From: Miscanthus floridulus
Taxonomy: Eukaryota; Streptophyta; Magnoliopsida; Poales; Poaceae
Assembly (NCBI RefSeq): GCF_019320115.1
Contig: NC_089587.1
Span: 84,430,384-84,494,383 of the forward strand
Direction of reading: 5' to 3'
Length of the DNA stretch: 64,000 nucleotides
Position numbers and translations under genes: made by a program. Below are positions 10,428-21,563 of the stretch, one piece after another; positions within the stretch are counted from its first letter, which is position 1; the number at the start of each line of letters is the position of its first letter. The notes under the pieces are model-generated. The model worked only from the letters and a program-made list of their open reading frames with translations, was not told the DNA's origin and made no database searches.

Positions 10428-11201
10428 ATGGTTTAGCGTGTTACTGTTCACAAGTGTATTTAAAACAAAAAGGCATTGGAAAACGTGATTTTAAAACTAT
10501 AAAGTGTGCCAGTGATCATATCCGTTATGCCCAGTTAAGGACTTTAGGTGGCTTAATTAAGTACTGACTGGGGTTCTTGCATCATATTTCTCTTTCGTCG
10601 CTCATACGGCGTGCTATTGTATGAGTGCCACTTGTTTGAGTGGTAATGAATGGATCAATTGCCTCTACGCCTCGGTAAGTGTGAGTTGTGAGAGCATGAT
10701 CGGATACACCGCCGATCTAGGGTGAATGCTTATATGATACTGGAGTAATTACATGTTCTACGCATGTTTTACCAAGGTATCTCATGTGAGGGTCTTCCGT
10801 CTGTGGAGGCGATGCCATCATTAGGATGATGATTCGGGTAGTTACTACCGTTGTACACGTATCTGGGGATTCGTGTAGAGCGTGTAGATAAAATTTTACT
10901 GCTTTTATGCATTCATTGGGAATTGGGCTGAAATGAATCTTCTGCAGGTACATAACAACGCTATCGTGTAGAACGTATTAGCTACGTAAATGAGAGATCG
11001 TTGTTATGCCACCGAATTCGTCGTTAGAAATTATTTATTTCCTAAGTTTGTGAGAACGTACGACCCGTACATACATCATGTACTTGTGCATCTCATTCAT
11101 CTCATGCATACCTCCCCTTATAAATTGATTATCTCATTTTGATAAAAGTTGTATCACCTAAAATATGTTTCCCCGAGGTAATAAGAGAACTTTTGCTACA
11201 G
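10428..11201 (+). other. Leader of the young Gypsy element with splice signals
   Basis: Non-coding region between PBS and the first internal ORF. A consensus donor GTAAGT stands at 10675-10680 after CTCG. Acceptor-like sequences TTTTGCTACAG at 11191-11201 and AATATGCAG at 12551-12559 end exactly at the ATG of the H3-mimic ORF and of gag. This suggests that both proteins may be made from alternatively spliced RNAs (inference; no transcript data). Confidence 0.4.
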
Positions 11202-12191
11202 ATGGCCCGCACGAAGCAGACCGCCCGTAAGTCCACCGGAGGAAGAGCACCTCGACGTCCGTTGGCCCTGAGGGAGCACCGCACCACGGACACCTTCTTG
11301 AGCGAGTTTGGCATGCCGACTTTGCTTTGGAGAGTGCTCCATGATGTGGGGTACCCAGAGGGTCAGGAGCCGGTGTACTCTTGGAATGAGAGCCAGTTAG
11401 CAGATGATGGACTTGCAGTGGTGGAGATCACGGTTCCTGCTCTCGGTGATGCTCCAGATTGGGATGGTTGGCATTTGGAGTTTGAGGGTCGCACTCCAGC
11501 TGAGGGTGCAGAGGGAGCAGCCTTCCGTGTCATCAGGGACATTATGAGCAGATTTCCCAGTGAGCTTGCAGCAGCTTTAGCTGGTACTTTTCCTAGGGAT
11601 GATCCCCGCGATGCCATTTGGGTTCAGCCTGAAGGAAGCGCATTGGTCAGAGGTCCAGCTGAGGGACAGGCTAGCGACAACCAGGCAATGAGTGCTATGT
11701 TCGCCGCCATCAGAGCGTATGAGGGTCTTGAGAGTACCTACTGGACTTTGACTGGCTTGCGTAGTGAGGATAAGCTCAAAGGGAAGAAGCAGAAGAAGAG
11801 ACAGGCTCGAGCTATAGCTAGCTTGCAGGAGCAGTTGGCTGATATGAATCTACAGCGAGATCAGGCGGTTGAAAGAGGTGATAGAGCTATGCAGCGAGTG
11901 CATACGTTGACTCAAGCCAACAACAATGCAGATCGCATGATTGGACAGTTGGTTCAGGAAAGGAATGAAGCCTGGAACGCAAGAAACCTTCTGTTGCAGA
12001 GAGTCGATGAGCTAGAGGAATACAACGGCTACTTGCACGAGGAGTTTCACGCGCTCTACAATGGGGTTGGCCCATATGCTCCACCGAACGCCGCTGGCAT
12101 GGACATCGACGACGACAACCAGGATGAGCCTGTAGTTTCACCTGGAGGCGATGGTGACGTCTCCGATCCCGACGATGGCCCCGAGGAGTAG
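11202..12191 (+). CDS. Retrotransposon ORF with histone H3 N-terminal tail, coiled coil and acidic tail
   Basis: A 329-residue ORF between PBS and gag, same strand. Residues 2-14 are ARTKQTARKSTGG, the exact H3 tail including K4, R8, K9, S10; then R-APR-RPLA, where H3 has K14, K18 and Q19, so 18 of the first 21 tail positions match. The early codons are GC-ending as in plant histone genes. Residues ~22-190 are a region I do not recognise; the ALREHR just after the tail resembles the start of the H3 alphaN helix (ALREIR), which may be chance. Residues ~190-200 are Lys/Arg-rich (KGKKQKKRQAR), ~200-285 a strong coiled coil, ~300-329 very acidic (DIDDD, DPDDGPEE). The ATG is the one that exposes the H3 tail after Met removal and follows a CTACAG acceptor-like site; an in-frame ATG 21 codons upstream exists. 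Not a histone: no histone fold. Role unknown; H3 mimicry of chromatin readers or writers is inferred. Confidence 0.85.
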   Translation: MARTKQTARKSTGGRAPRRPLALREHRTTDTFLSEFGMPTLLWRVLHDVGYPEGQEPVYSWNESQLADDGLAVVEITVPALGDAPDWDGWHLEFEGRTPAEGAEGAAFRVIRDIMSRFPSELAAALAGTFPRDDPRDAIWVQPEGSALVRGPAEGQASDNQAMSAMFAAIRAYEGLESTYWTLTGLRSEDKLKGKKQKKRQARAIASLQEQLADMNLQRDQAVERGDRAMQRVHTLTQANNNADRMIGQLVQERNEAWNARNLLLQRVDELEEYNGYLHEEFHALYNGVGPYAPPNAAGMDIDDDNQDEPVVSPGGDGDVSDPDDGPEE

Positions 12192-12559
12192 GCTAGTAGC
12201 TTTGCGCTAGTATCTAGGTCTTGTCGCGATGACCTTTCTTTTGTTGGCATGTAATCTATCGTATGTTGCTTCGAACGTATGAGAATTGGCATGTGTTTGG
12301 AACTTGATTTTCGAATGCGATATCTGAACGCATAAAAAGTCCTAGTGTATGTATACTGGCAATGTGATTGTATGGACGCGATGTTTGCCGTTTAAGTAAC
12401 TCGATTAAGTGCTGTTGTTTTAATTGGAATTGCGATTGTTGTGCCTCTGTTTTTATTGTATGAATTTATTCTCTCCAGTAAATTCAGTATGGCATAATTT
12501 TTCCCTCACTCGCAATTATTACAGCTTCACTCAATCATACTTGTTGCTGAAATATGCAG
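12192..12559 (+). other. Spacer between H3-mimic ORF and gag
   Basis: Non-coding AT-rich DNA ending in the acceptor-like AATATGCAG directly before the gag ATG. Nothing else seen. Confidence 0.5.
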
Positions 12560-15556
12560 ATGACAAACACTCGCCGAACCACGTATGAGGCCGCTGAGCC
12601 CGGTGCCAACGGTGCAGGGACCGGTGGTGGTGGTGGTGGTGGTGGAAACCACAGCAACAACAATGAACCTCCCCATGAACCGCATTTGCCACCTCCGCCC
12701 CCGTTTACCCCCGAAATGTTCCTCGCACAGCTACTCGGGAGTCAGCGCAACACAGAACAATCTCAGAAGAACATGGAGGATCTTCTCAGAACCATCGCCA
12801 ACAACGTTCAACGTGGTAACAATCAAGGTGGTGGCATGGGAGTGAACCAATATAGCAGCTTCAAAGATTTCATGGACACCAGGCCACCAGTCTTCAAGGA
12901 AGCAACAGAGCCACTTGATGCTGAGGAATGGATCAACACGATGGAAGATAAATTCCGTGTGTTGAGAATGACTGAGGTGCTAAAAACGGAGTATGCTGCA
13001 CTTCAATTGCAAGGACCGGCGGGAATGTGGTGGAAGCACCATCGCACCACCTTCCCTCCAAATGCTCAGATTTCTTGGAGAGAGTTTGCTGAGGCCTTCC
13101 GCGGAGTCTATATTCCACCCGGGCTGACAGAGATGAAGTTGGGAGAGTTTCTGGCATTGAACCAGGGTACCAAGACCGTGACGCAATACCTGCATGCTTT
13201 CAACAACTTATGTCGCTATGCTCCCGACATGGTTGACACAGATGCTAAGAGAATAGCCAGTTTTAAGAGGGGTCTCAATCCAAAAATGATGAAGCATGTT
13301 GGTACCAACAACCGCGTCAGATTCAACGATTTCATCAGTGACTGTCTGAAGCAGGAGAAGAATAACAACGCCAGCACCGCAGCCAAGACACGCAAGAGAG
13401 CCTTCGAAGGTGGGCCGTCTCAAGCTAGAGCACCTATGGGAGGTCGTCCTCCTTATCGCCCATCGGCACCTGGCGCTAGATTCAGGCCACCTCAGCCAAG
13501 AAGCCAGAATTTCCGTGGACCTCAAAAGCCGTACAAGATGGCAGTACAGCCCAACAAAGCAGCCGCAACTGCGGTACAAGGCAGTTCCAAGGGAGCTGTG
13601 GGATCTGCCGGGACAGTGAGAGGACCCTGCTATAACTGCGATCAACCCGGTCATTTCTCGAGGTTTTGTCCATACCCGCCCAAGAAGAAGCAGCAGACTT
13701 ATAATGCTAGAGTGCACAGTACAACAGTGGATGAAATTCCAGAGGGAGAGCCCGTCACTGCTGGTAAGTTTACTGTCAATGAAAACCCTGCAGTTGTTCT
13801 ATTTGATTCCGGATCATCGCATTCTTTTATGAGTCAAGCATTTGCACAGAAATATGAACAACTATGCACAGAATTGGGTTATGGTTACCGTATAAGTTCA
13901 GCAGGGGCTGATGTTTTGACCAACCGGATGGTTCGAGGGGCAACCCTTGAATTAGGTAGCAGAAAGTTCCGAGTGAACTTGATAGTTATGCCTGGGTTAG
14001 TCTTGGATGTCATTATAGGGATGAATTGGATGAAGGATTGGGGAGCAGTCATAGATACTGGAGGTCGAGTACTTACCCTTAAGGATCCCCTGGGTGAGGG
14101 TACTTTCCAAGTACCATTGCCTCGAAGAACAGACCTTATAAGTGTTACATGCGCTACGGCAGTCATTCCTATTCATCAGATTCCGGTAGTGTGTGAATTC
14201 CCGGACGTATTCCCGGATGAGCTACCTGGTCTTCCGCCAGATAGAGAGATTGAGTTTGGAATTGAGTTAGTCCCCGGAACAGCTCCGATTTCAAGGAGGC
14301 CCTATCGGATGCCTCCCGACGAGTTAGCTGAGCTAAAGAAGCAATTAGAAGATTTGTCGAAAAAGGGGTTTATTCGGCCAAGCAAGTCTGAATGGGGATG
14401 TCCAGCTTTGTTTGTGAAGAAAAAGAAAGAGGGCACGTTGAGAATGTGCGTAGATTATAGGCCACTCAATGCTGTGACCGTCAAGAATAAATATCCCTTG
14501 CCACATATTGATGTTCTGTTTGACCAATTATCCAAGGCCAAGGTGTTCTCAAAAATAGATTTGAGATCCGGTTATCATCAGATCAAGATTAGGCCACAGG
14601 ATATACCAAAAACTGCATTTTCCACCAGATACGGGTTGTATGAGTATCTTGTCATGTCTTTTGGCTTGACAAATGCTCCCGCATACTTTATGTTTTTGAT
14701 GAATACAGTTTTCATGCCAGAATTGGATAAGTTTGTGGTAGTGTTCATCGATGACATTCTGGTGTACTCCGAGAATGAGAAAGATCACGAAGAGCATCTG
14801 AGAACTGTCTTGACCAGACTTAGAGATCATCAATTGTATGCTAAGTTTAGCAAATGCGAATTCTGGTTGAAGGAAGTTCCTTTCCTTGGTCACATTCTGT
14901 CAGAGAATGGAGTTTCAGTCGATCCAAGTAAGGTGCAAGAAGTTATGAATTGGAAAGCACCGACCACAGTTCCTGAGATTAGAAGTTTCTTAGGACTAGC
15001 GGGTTATTACCGTCGCTTTATACCAGATTTCTCAAAGATCGCCAAACCGATGACGAGTCTCCTACAGAAGGATCACAAGTTTGTGTGGACAGAGGAGTGT
15101 GAAGCAGCTTTCCACACTTTGCGGAAACTGTTGACCACTGCTCCTGTTCTAGCACAACCGGATATAGAGAAACCATTTGATGTGTTTTGCGACGCATCAA
15201 AGACTGGATTGGGTTGTGTTCTTATGCAAGAAAGGAGAGTCATAGCTTATGCATCACGTCAATTGAGAAAGCACGAGGTCAACTATCCAACACATGATCT
15301 TGAACTTGCTGCAGTTGTGCACGCCCTAAAAATTTGGAGACATTACCTACTTGGTAATGTGTGCAATATTTTCACGGATCACAAGAGTCTTAAGTATATC
15401 TTTACCCAACCAGAGCTAAACATGAGACAACGTAGATGGTTGGAATTGATCAAAGATTACAACTTGAATGTGCAATATCATCCTAGGCAAAGCCAATGTA
15501 GTGGCAGATGCTTTGAGCAGAAAGTCACATTACTTGACTGTGCAGCCCTTACTTGA
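12560..15556 (+). CDS. gag-pol: Gypsy gag-protease-RT-RNase H polyprotein (5' part of gag-pol)
   Basis: Starts [15 protein letters not shown] at 12560 (an ATG two codons upstream is also possible). Residues ~1-90: Gly/Pro-rich leader with a poly-Gly run; ~100-270 retrotransposon gag capsid domain (ending [12 protein letters not shown]); ~357-370 zinc knuckle [14 protein letters not shown] (CX2CX4HX4C) for RNA packaging; ~416 aspartic protease motif FDSGSSHSF; ~560-780 reverse transcriptase with catalytic FIDDILVYS at ~730; ~870-985 RNase H ([10 protein letters not shown]). The frame breaks near 15485, in the RNase H-integrase linker, where one extra base shifts reading; the true continuation is the next ORF. 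Gag and pol are one frame here, without a gag-pol stop. Confidence 0.92.
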   Translation: MTNTRRTTYEAAEPGANGAGTGGGGGGGGNHSNNNEPPHEPHLPPPPPFTPEMFLAQLLGSQRNTEQSQKNMEDLLRTIANNVQRGNNQGGGMGVNQYSSFKDFMDTRPPVFKEATEPLDAEEWINTMEDKFRVLRMTEVLKTEYAALQLQGPAGMWWKHHRTTFPPNAQISWREFAEAFRGVYIPPGLTEMKLGEFLALNQGTKTVTQYLHAFNNLCRYAPDMVDTDAKRIASFKRGLNPKMMKHVGTNNRVRFNDFISDCLKQEKNNNASTAAKTRKRAFEGGPSQARAPMGGRPPYRPSAPGARFRPPQPRSQNFRGPQKPYKMAVQPNKAAATAVQGSSKGAVGSAGTVRGPCYNCDQPGHFSRFCPYPPKKKQQTYNARVHSTTVDEIPEGEPVTAGKFTVNENPAVVLFDSGSSHSFMSQAFAQKYEQLCTELGYGYRISSAGADVLTNRMVRGATLELGSRKFRVNLIVMPGLVLDVIIGMNWMKDWGAVIDTGGRVLTLKDPLGEGTFQVPLPRRTDLISVTCATAVIPIHQIPVVCEFPDVFPDELPGLPPDREIEFGIELVPGTAPISRRPYRMPPDELAELKKQLEDLSKKGFIRPSKSEWGCPALFVKKKKEGTLRMCVDYRPLNAVTVKNKYPLPHIDVLFDQLSKAKVFSKIDLRSGYHQIKIRPQDIPKTAFSTRYGLYEYLVMSFGLTNAPAYFMFLMNTVFMPELDKFVVVFIDDILVYSENEKDHEEHLRTVLTRLRDHQLYAKFSKCEFWLKEVPFLGHILSENGVSVDPSKVQEVMNWKAPTTVPEIRSFLGLAGYYRRFIPDFSKIAKPMTSLLQKDHKFVWTEECEAAFHTLRKLLTTAPVLAQPDIEKPFDVFCDASKTGLGCVLMQERRVIAYASRQLRKHEVNYPTHDLELAAVVHALKIWRHYLLGNVCNIFTDHKSLKYIFTQPELNMRQRRWLELIKDYNLNVQYHPRQSQCSGRCFEQKVTLLDCAALT

Positions 15557-16742
15557 AGATGGATTCGATCTAATGCATCCTGCTGTGTTAAATAGTATTC
15601 AGATTAGTTGCTCTTTGGAGAGTAAGATAATAGAAGGTCAGAAAACTGACAAGGGGATATTCCACATCAAAGAGAAAATAAAAGAAAAGCCGTCTCAACA
15701 CTTTAAAGTGGATGAACAGGGTGTGTTGTGGTTTGACAACCGTCTTGTGGTTCCCAAGGATCGAGAGCTTAGGAATAAACTCATGGATGAAGCTCACCTG
15801 TCTAAGCTATCTATCCATCCCGGAAGTAGTAAGATGTATCAAGAACTAAGATCTCGTTATTGGTGGACCAAAATGAAGAAAGAAATTACAGCATATGTTG
15901 TCAGATGTGACACATGTTGTCGAGTGAAAGCCATTCACATGAAACCTGCCGGTATGTTGCAACCCTTATCAGTCCCTAGTTGGAAGTGGGACGATATCAG
16001 TATGGATTTTATCACGGGTTTGCCCACTACTCAAAAAGGACATGATTCGATTTGGGTAATTGTGGACCGTCTTACCAAGACCGCTCATTTCTTGCCTGTC
16101 AAAACAGATTATCGACCACCTCAATATGCCGAGAAGTATATCGCAGAAATTGTGAGGTTGCATGGTATACCCAAGACCATAATATCTGATAGAGGCTCAC
16201 AGTTCACGGCTCATTTTTGGGAACATTTACACAAAGGCTTAGGAACTAGTTTAATTCGCAGTACCGCTTATCATCCTCAGACAGATGGTCAGACTGAACG
16301 AGTAAATGCTGTTTTGGAGGATATGTTGAGAGCCTGTGTATTGTCTTCCAAGGGATCATGGGAGTCATGGTTACCGTTAGCTGAGTTTTCTTATAATAAT
16401 AGCTATCAAGAAAGCATCAAGATGGCCCCATTCGAAGCTTTATATGGCAGAAAATGTAGAACACCATTGAATTGGATCGAGCCTGGTGATAGAAGGTATT
16501 ATGGCATTGACTTTGTAGAAGAAGCCGAGAAGAAAGTTCATATTATTCAGCAGAATATGAAAGCTGCCCAATCACGTCAGAAAAGCTATGCAGACAAAAG
16601 AAGGAGACCCCTTGTGTTTGAAGTTGGTGATTATGTTTATCTGAAAGTCACACCAATGAAGAAGAAAAGGTTTGGAATCCGAAGAAAGCTTGCCGCAAGA
16701 TTCGTAGGACCATACAAGATCTTGGAACGAAGAGGCCGGTAG
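15468..16742 (+). CDS. pol: Gypsy integrase (second part of pol)
   Basis: Continuation of pol in the next frame after the single-base shift near 15485; the ATG at 15468 is not a biological start. It holds the HHCC zinc finger (HLSKLSIHP ... CDTCCRVK), then the integrase core with Asp in SMDFITG, Asp in SDRGSQFT and Glu in GQTERVN, the last two 35 residues apart (D,D35E), and a C-terminal DNA-binding region (VGDYVYLK ... GPYKILER). Integrase inserts the cDNA copy into host chromatin. Reading stops at 16740 after a one-base loss near 16735, compensated by a one-base gain near 16775, so about 40 bases are out of frame. Confidence 0.9.
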   Translation: MCNIILGKANVVADALSRKSHYLTVQPLLEDGFDLMHPAVLNSIQISCSLESKIIEGQKTDKGIFHIKEKIKEKPSQHFKVDEQGVLWFDNRLVVPKDRELRNKLMDEAHLSKLSIHPGSSKMYQELRSRYWWTKMKKEITAYVVRCDTCCRVKAIHMKPAGMLQPLSVPSWKWDDISMDFITGLPTTQKGHDSIWVIVDRLTKTAHFLPVKTDYRPPQYAEKYIAEIVRLHGIPKTIISDRGSQFTAHFWEHLHKGLGTSLIRSTAYHPQTDGQTERVNAVLEDMLRACVLSSKGSWESWLPLAEFSYNNSYQESIKMAPFEALYGRKCRTPLNWIEPGDRRYYGIDFVEEAEKKVHIIQQNMKAAQSRQKSYADKRRRPLVFEVGDYVYLKVTPMKKKRFGIRRKLAARFVGPYKILERRGR

Positions 16743-16775
16743 CCTACAAGTTAGAGTTACCTGAGACAATGAGTA

Positions 16776-17078
16776 CCAGTTTTCCCAGTTTTCCATGTAT
16801 CACACCTCAAGAAATGTTTGCGTGTTCCGGAGGAAAGAATAGAACCTCGAGGTATCCAACTCAAATCAGATTTGGTGTATCGTGAACAACCAGTCCGAGT
16901 GTTAGACACTAAGGAACGTGCTACTCGGAATAGTGTGGTAAAAACATACAAGATACAGTGGGATCATCATGATGAGGGAGATGCAACTTGGGAAACAGGA
17001 GAGTATCTACAAAAAGCTTATGAAGAATTTTATAACAAATGGTTCGTAACCCAAATCTCGGGACGAGATTTTTTATAA
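16776..17078 (+). CDS. pol: Integrase C-terminal chromodomain
   Basis: In the same frame as the integrase ORF once the compensating indels are passed. Shows the linker VSHLKKCLRVPEE and a chromodomain-like segment PVRVLDTKER ... YKIQWDHHDEGDATWE ... AYEEFYNKW, then stop at 17076-17078. This is the chromodomain of chromoviral integrases, which in related elements directs integration to heterochromatin by reading histone marks. The aromatic cage is partial: W of IQW and W of ATWE are seen, the first aromatic is not obvious, as in the Tekay-type group. Confidence 0.85.
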   Translation, partial: PVFPVFHVSHLKKCLRVPEERIEPRGIQLKSDLVYREQPVRVLDTKERATRNSVVKTYKIQWDHHDEGDATWETGEYLQKAYEEFYNKWFVTQISGRDFL

Positions 17079-17088
17079 GGAGGGAGGG
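17077..17088 (+). other. Polypurine tract
   Basis: AAGGAGGGAGGG one base before the 3' LTR start at 17090. Primes plus-strand synthesis. Confidence 0.88.
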
Positions 17089-17089
17089 C

Positions 17090-20000
17090 TGTAACACCCT
17101 GGTGTTATTCTTGCCTAATTGCACTTGCATTTCATATTCATGAGCATCATTCATCAATTCATGAGCATATGTCACTTGAAACATGGGAAACATGACTTTG
17201 AAACAAATGTATCATTTCAAGTGTTTTCATCATTTCAGTACCTTTAGTGCTTGATTATTGTATGACCAATGTGTGATATAGCTAAATCTATTGTTAAACA
17301 TCTTAGCTATGCTTAGAAAGTCATTAGGAACAATGTTCAAGTTGATCATTTTGCCCAATTAAGATTTCAAATCATGGTTTGACTTGTTTTGACCCTAGGA
17401 CTTTTTGGTTTGACTGTTTAAAAAGTACCACTTGGAATGTTTGCATGTCAGAGCAACCTAAAACAAAGTTGTAGCAAATTACATAAGGAACAAAAGTTAT
17501 TTTGTGACCAAGTCATGAAAATGTGCACAACATGCTCAAAATGGTCCCACAAGTCAGAATTTGGGTTGATTTCAACACTTAGAAATTTCTAAGTGTAAGT
17601 TTCAGTTTTCAGTTTCTTGAACCCGACTTTGACATGATTTTACTCTCTGTCCTTTGCGAATTAGGTCTTGATCATTTAAGATGAATTACAGATGGTACTT
17701 AGAGCTACAACTCTTGTGTAGATGGTATGAGCTAATACTTCACGGTTTAGTAGAAAGAACGTTGTCAAATGGCGTCGTCAGGCTCTGATCACGGGTCTGA
17801 TGATCGTCTTCGTCAGGCCGAGTGGCCGACCGCCGTCAGGCCCAGTGCGCCAAGTGGAGTCCGTACGCCGTCGCAGCCCCCGCAGGTCAGACCGTCGCTG
17901 CCACGACATCGCCACGCGCCCCGCAGCTGGCCTATTTGGTTCGCCCGCGCTCCTTCGCATCGTCAGTCCCCTCCGAGCCGAGCTCGCGCTTCCGCCATTG
18001 CCACAGGGAGAGTCGCCGCTGCTCAGCTCGCTCGCCTCCGTGTCGTTGCCGCCTCCAGTTAGCGCTCAGCTCCGTCTTCACCTCCCCTAGCTACTCCATC
18101 TCACCGTCGAGCCGGATAACCCAAGGTAGTGGCCTAATTGAGTTCCCGCCGCCACCGCAACTCGCCGGAGTTGGAGCTCACCGTGGCTAGCACGGCACAG
18201 CTTCTCTCTGCCTTCCCTACCTCTTGTTTTGTCTTCTCCGTCGCGCGCTATTGCTCGAGTGATGGTGTCACCGTCCTCGCCGGCTCCGTCTGGCCGGAAC
18301 GCGGCCGCGCACCGCCGTGCGCCATGGCCGAGCCGCCGCGCTCCGTGGCTGGAGTGCTTAGGGGTCAGTAGGGAGCAAGGTTAGGGTACCAATCGACGTG
18401 GTTCTTCACGTAGGTCACGTTGGTGCCGTCGGTTTCGCCGGGGAGATCACCGTCGGCGAGCTCGATCATCGCCGCGCCGACGTGTGCCGTCTCCCCTGTT
18501 TTGTGTCATTGACACGGGGGTCCCGCGTGTCAGCCGCCGAGCCGAAGAGAGCCAGGCTTGGGCTGCGTCGTGTCGTGGGCCGTCGGGTCCCTTCGGGCCG
18601 GCCCAGCAACACTTAAGCGAATTGTTTTCCATTTATTATTTGTTATTTGAAATCAAGAATGGTTTGAAAAATGTTTGGATGATCAAACTTGTTCCAAATT
18701 TGTTGAAACAAAATTTGCTAGGTTCCTTATCACCAGATCTACTTGGGAAAAATTATGTATGTCATTTTTGAGATACTTTTCTGTAGAACTTTATTTAATC
18801 ATGAATATTGCTGATAACTTGAAAAATATGTAGAAAAATATATAGGCTTCAGAAAAATATGATTTCAAGTTTGTTAATCTTCTTGTGTCATGTACTCCTT
18901 AGGAAAAATATATTTCATGCATGTCCTGTGGAAAAATTTTGAGGTGTAGTTCAAGCTCCTTTTATAACTGATTTTTGTTATTTTTGCTAGAGAGCAAACT
19001 TTGTATAAAACATGCATGTGGTAATTTTTGTACAGTCACTATATGCTATTAAGAACTTAGGAAAAATACTAATTCTGTTGTTTGACACTTTTCATAGTAC
19101 AAAGTAATTTCATGCTCATTTTTATGCTATAGCTTGTCATTTTTGTGTAGGATGGTTTACTTATCCAAATGCCATGAAATTTTTATGGTAGTCTGTTTAG
19201 GGTAGTAGTATGCTACTGCAATTTTCTTAGATTTTTAGGAGCATCAGAAACATAGGTTGCTATTCAAACCTATTATTAACTAGGGTTTAAGCCAGTGTCG
19301 CTTTAAGTGTGATTAAGAAAGTCGTAAAGCTTTGGTGTATCTTTGAAGCATTTCATAAGATAGGTTAACTTAACATATTAGTAGTAGAAGAGAATGCAGT
19401 AGATGACATGTGCTTGTAGTATAGTTCTTCGATGATGTTGACTACCTTGCATTTCAACATATCCATTGCATTCATCTCCTTCGATGCACCGTTTGCATAA
19501 TCACTTACACGCATTGCATCATACAGGATCGCAAACCGAGAACCCAGTCGTCATACCCGAGGAGCCCGAGGAGCAGCTCGAGGTGCAGCAGCAGGAAGTG
19601 CCAGAAGCCGACGAGGAGGACGTTGAGGAACTTCCGGAGTGCCCCGATCACCGTCCGAGCTCCTTCGAGAGAGGCAAGCCCCGGAGCATTTTTCTCCCGG
19701 TTTGCAATTAATTAATTAAATGCTTTACTTTAATTGATGCATTACGTTCAGGAGTTGTTTGCAACCGTTGCTGCATTATACCTTGTTTACCTTTGTTATA
19801 CTATATCCTTGTTACCCTGGTATCCGCAGTCGAGTCAATGCTTAGCTGGCTTAGACCGGTAGAAGTCGGGTGATTTCCTGTCACCTGCAAGCTATAGGTG
19901 GTTACCTGGATCTGCTTGGATGACTATGAAGTCATAGTATAACTAAGTGTTAAATGAAGTTGAGACCGGACGGAGACTTGCAGAGTTTTGAACTGTAGTG

Positions 20001-21145
20001 TTTCCGTCTGTGTCGATTAAGGACCGACCGTTGTTGGGCCTCGAGTCATGTTGAACGCATGCCTTACATTTAGCTGGCCGGATAAAGTACCTTCCGACCG
20101 CGAAGCTGGGAGATTTTTCGAGCTGAGTAGATTGCCCGCAACGCACTGTACCGGAGCAGGTGTGGTAGGACACGGGGGCGGGATGATAAGACCAAAGTGC
20201 AGTCGGTCGGCCCCCGGGTACATGTGGTTCCTGGCAAACTCGAGATTCCTGGAAAGTTGACTCGGTGATCAATATCTCACTTTAGCGGGTGAGTGAGGTT
20301 TGTGTAAGGAATAAATCACCAGCTGGTTAGGAATCGATTCGAATCGCCATCGCTCCTGGATAGTGAGCACTTGACTTGAGTTACTTCATCGTAGTAAATG
20401 CTATGGAACACTTGGACAGTTATAGTGTATATGACAGTATGGAAGTTGTTTAATGATCATTGGTTATCATTCTCTGCTTAATCACATGTTTACTCTAGCA
20501 TAGGTGCAAACCTAGTTGACAGGTTAATAATAATTAACTTGGCAATAATGCTTTTAGACAGGTTCTTGAATTGCTAAAAATGCTTCTTTTTGCAAATGAG
20601 TCAGCTACCCTACTATAAAGCCCTTCATAATCCTTGGTGTCATTATTTTCGGTTATGTCGGGTAAGTCTGGCTGAGTACATTCTCGTACTCAGGGTTTTA
20701 TTCCCACTTGATGCAGATGGGCAGATGTACTATGGCTACTGTATCAACTGCCTGTATCCTGCGATGGGTGATGCTTAGGACCATGGGCATGGTCATTCCT
20801 TACGTCTCATCTGATGCTTTTGTTGGAGATGATCATTCGCTGGCACTATATTTGAACTCCGTGTGAGTGTGTGTGGTTTTAAGCAAATGACTTCCGCTAC
20901 TTTTTATTCGAACTTGTTTTGTAATAACTATGTTTAAACTCTGATGTATCTGTTATGCAAACTTTTATGTAATATGTGATTGGTGACCGCTAAACTTAGT
21001 ACGATCATGGCTGGGACATGAGTTGGTTTGAAATCCTTCGTGATTTCACGGACTACCGGGTTATACGGGCTTAAGTTTGCTAAAGCGTCTGCGCTGGCGG
21101 ATGATTTTCTTACTTAATTTCGTATAATTGGTCGGTTCTGTCACA
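17090..21145 (+). repeat. 3' LTR of the young Gypsy element
   Basis: 4056 bp, almost identical to the 5' LTR. One-base indels against the 5' LTR include those near 18280, 18305, 18924, 20430 and 20712. Holds the second copy of the small acidic ORF (19466-19711) and of the GC-rich island. Confidence 0.93.
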
Positions 21146-21541
21146 ATTTTCCACGATAGCAAATATAGCCAACCGTGACCAAGTATCCACCTATAGCTTG
21201 TAGGTGACAAGAAATCACCCGACTTCTACCGGTCTAAGCATGACTAAGCATATACTTCGATCATGGACCTAACAGAGGTAATAAGATATATTTCTAGACA
21301 AGGGAAAGATATATGCATCAACAGTTTCAAACAACTCCTATAACGTAATGCGTCAATCATAAAGGACTCAAGGATATTTTTAATAAATCATGGGAAGCTT
21401 AATATGCTCCGGGGCTTGCCTTTGAGAAAGCTAGCGGGAACATGCTCCAGACACTCCGGCAGCTCCTGGACCTGTTCTTCCCCTTCTGGACCCTCCTAGA
21501 CCTTCAGTGGAACCTCCTCTCCCACAGTCTCAAGCTCCAAC

Positions 21542-21563
21542 TATATATATATATATATATATA
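21542..21563. repeat. (TA)n microsatellite
   Basis: Eleven TA units in a row inside the old LTR. Confidence 0.95.

Larger units (their letters stand above)
6353..21145 (+). mobile_element. Young, nearly complete Gypsy chromovirus (Tekay/Del-like) with extra H3-mimic ORF
   Basis: 14.8-kb LTR retrotransposon. LTRs 6353-10413 and 17090-21145 start TGTAACACC and end TGTCACA; flanks are a perfect ATTTT duplication (6348-6352, 21146-21150). Internal order: PBS (initiator Met tRNA type), extra ORF with histone H3 tail, gag, protease, reverse transcriptase, RNase H, integrase, chromodomain, polypurine tract. PR-RT-RH-IN order and an integrase chromodomain define a Ty3/Gypsy chromovirus; very long LTRs suggest the Tekay/Del clade (inference). 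By eye the LTRs differ at about 11 substitutions and 5 one-base indels over about 4.06 kb; at a commonly used grass rate (1.3e-8 per site per year) that is about 0.1 million years. Three single-base frame breaks in pol make this copy defective, or reflect assembly errors. Confidence 0.95.

Noticed and set aside
11202..11270. Reading the H3-like ORF as a true histone H3 gene
   Set aside because: Only the tail matches; there is no histone fold, the rest is coiled coil and acidic, and the ORF sits between PBS and gag of an LTR element.
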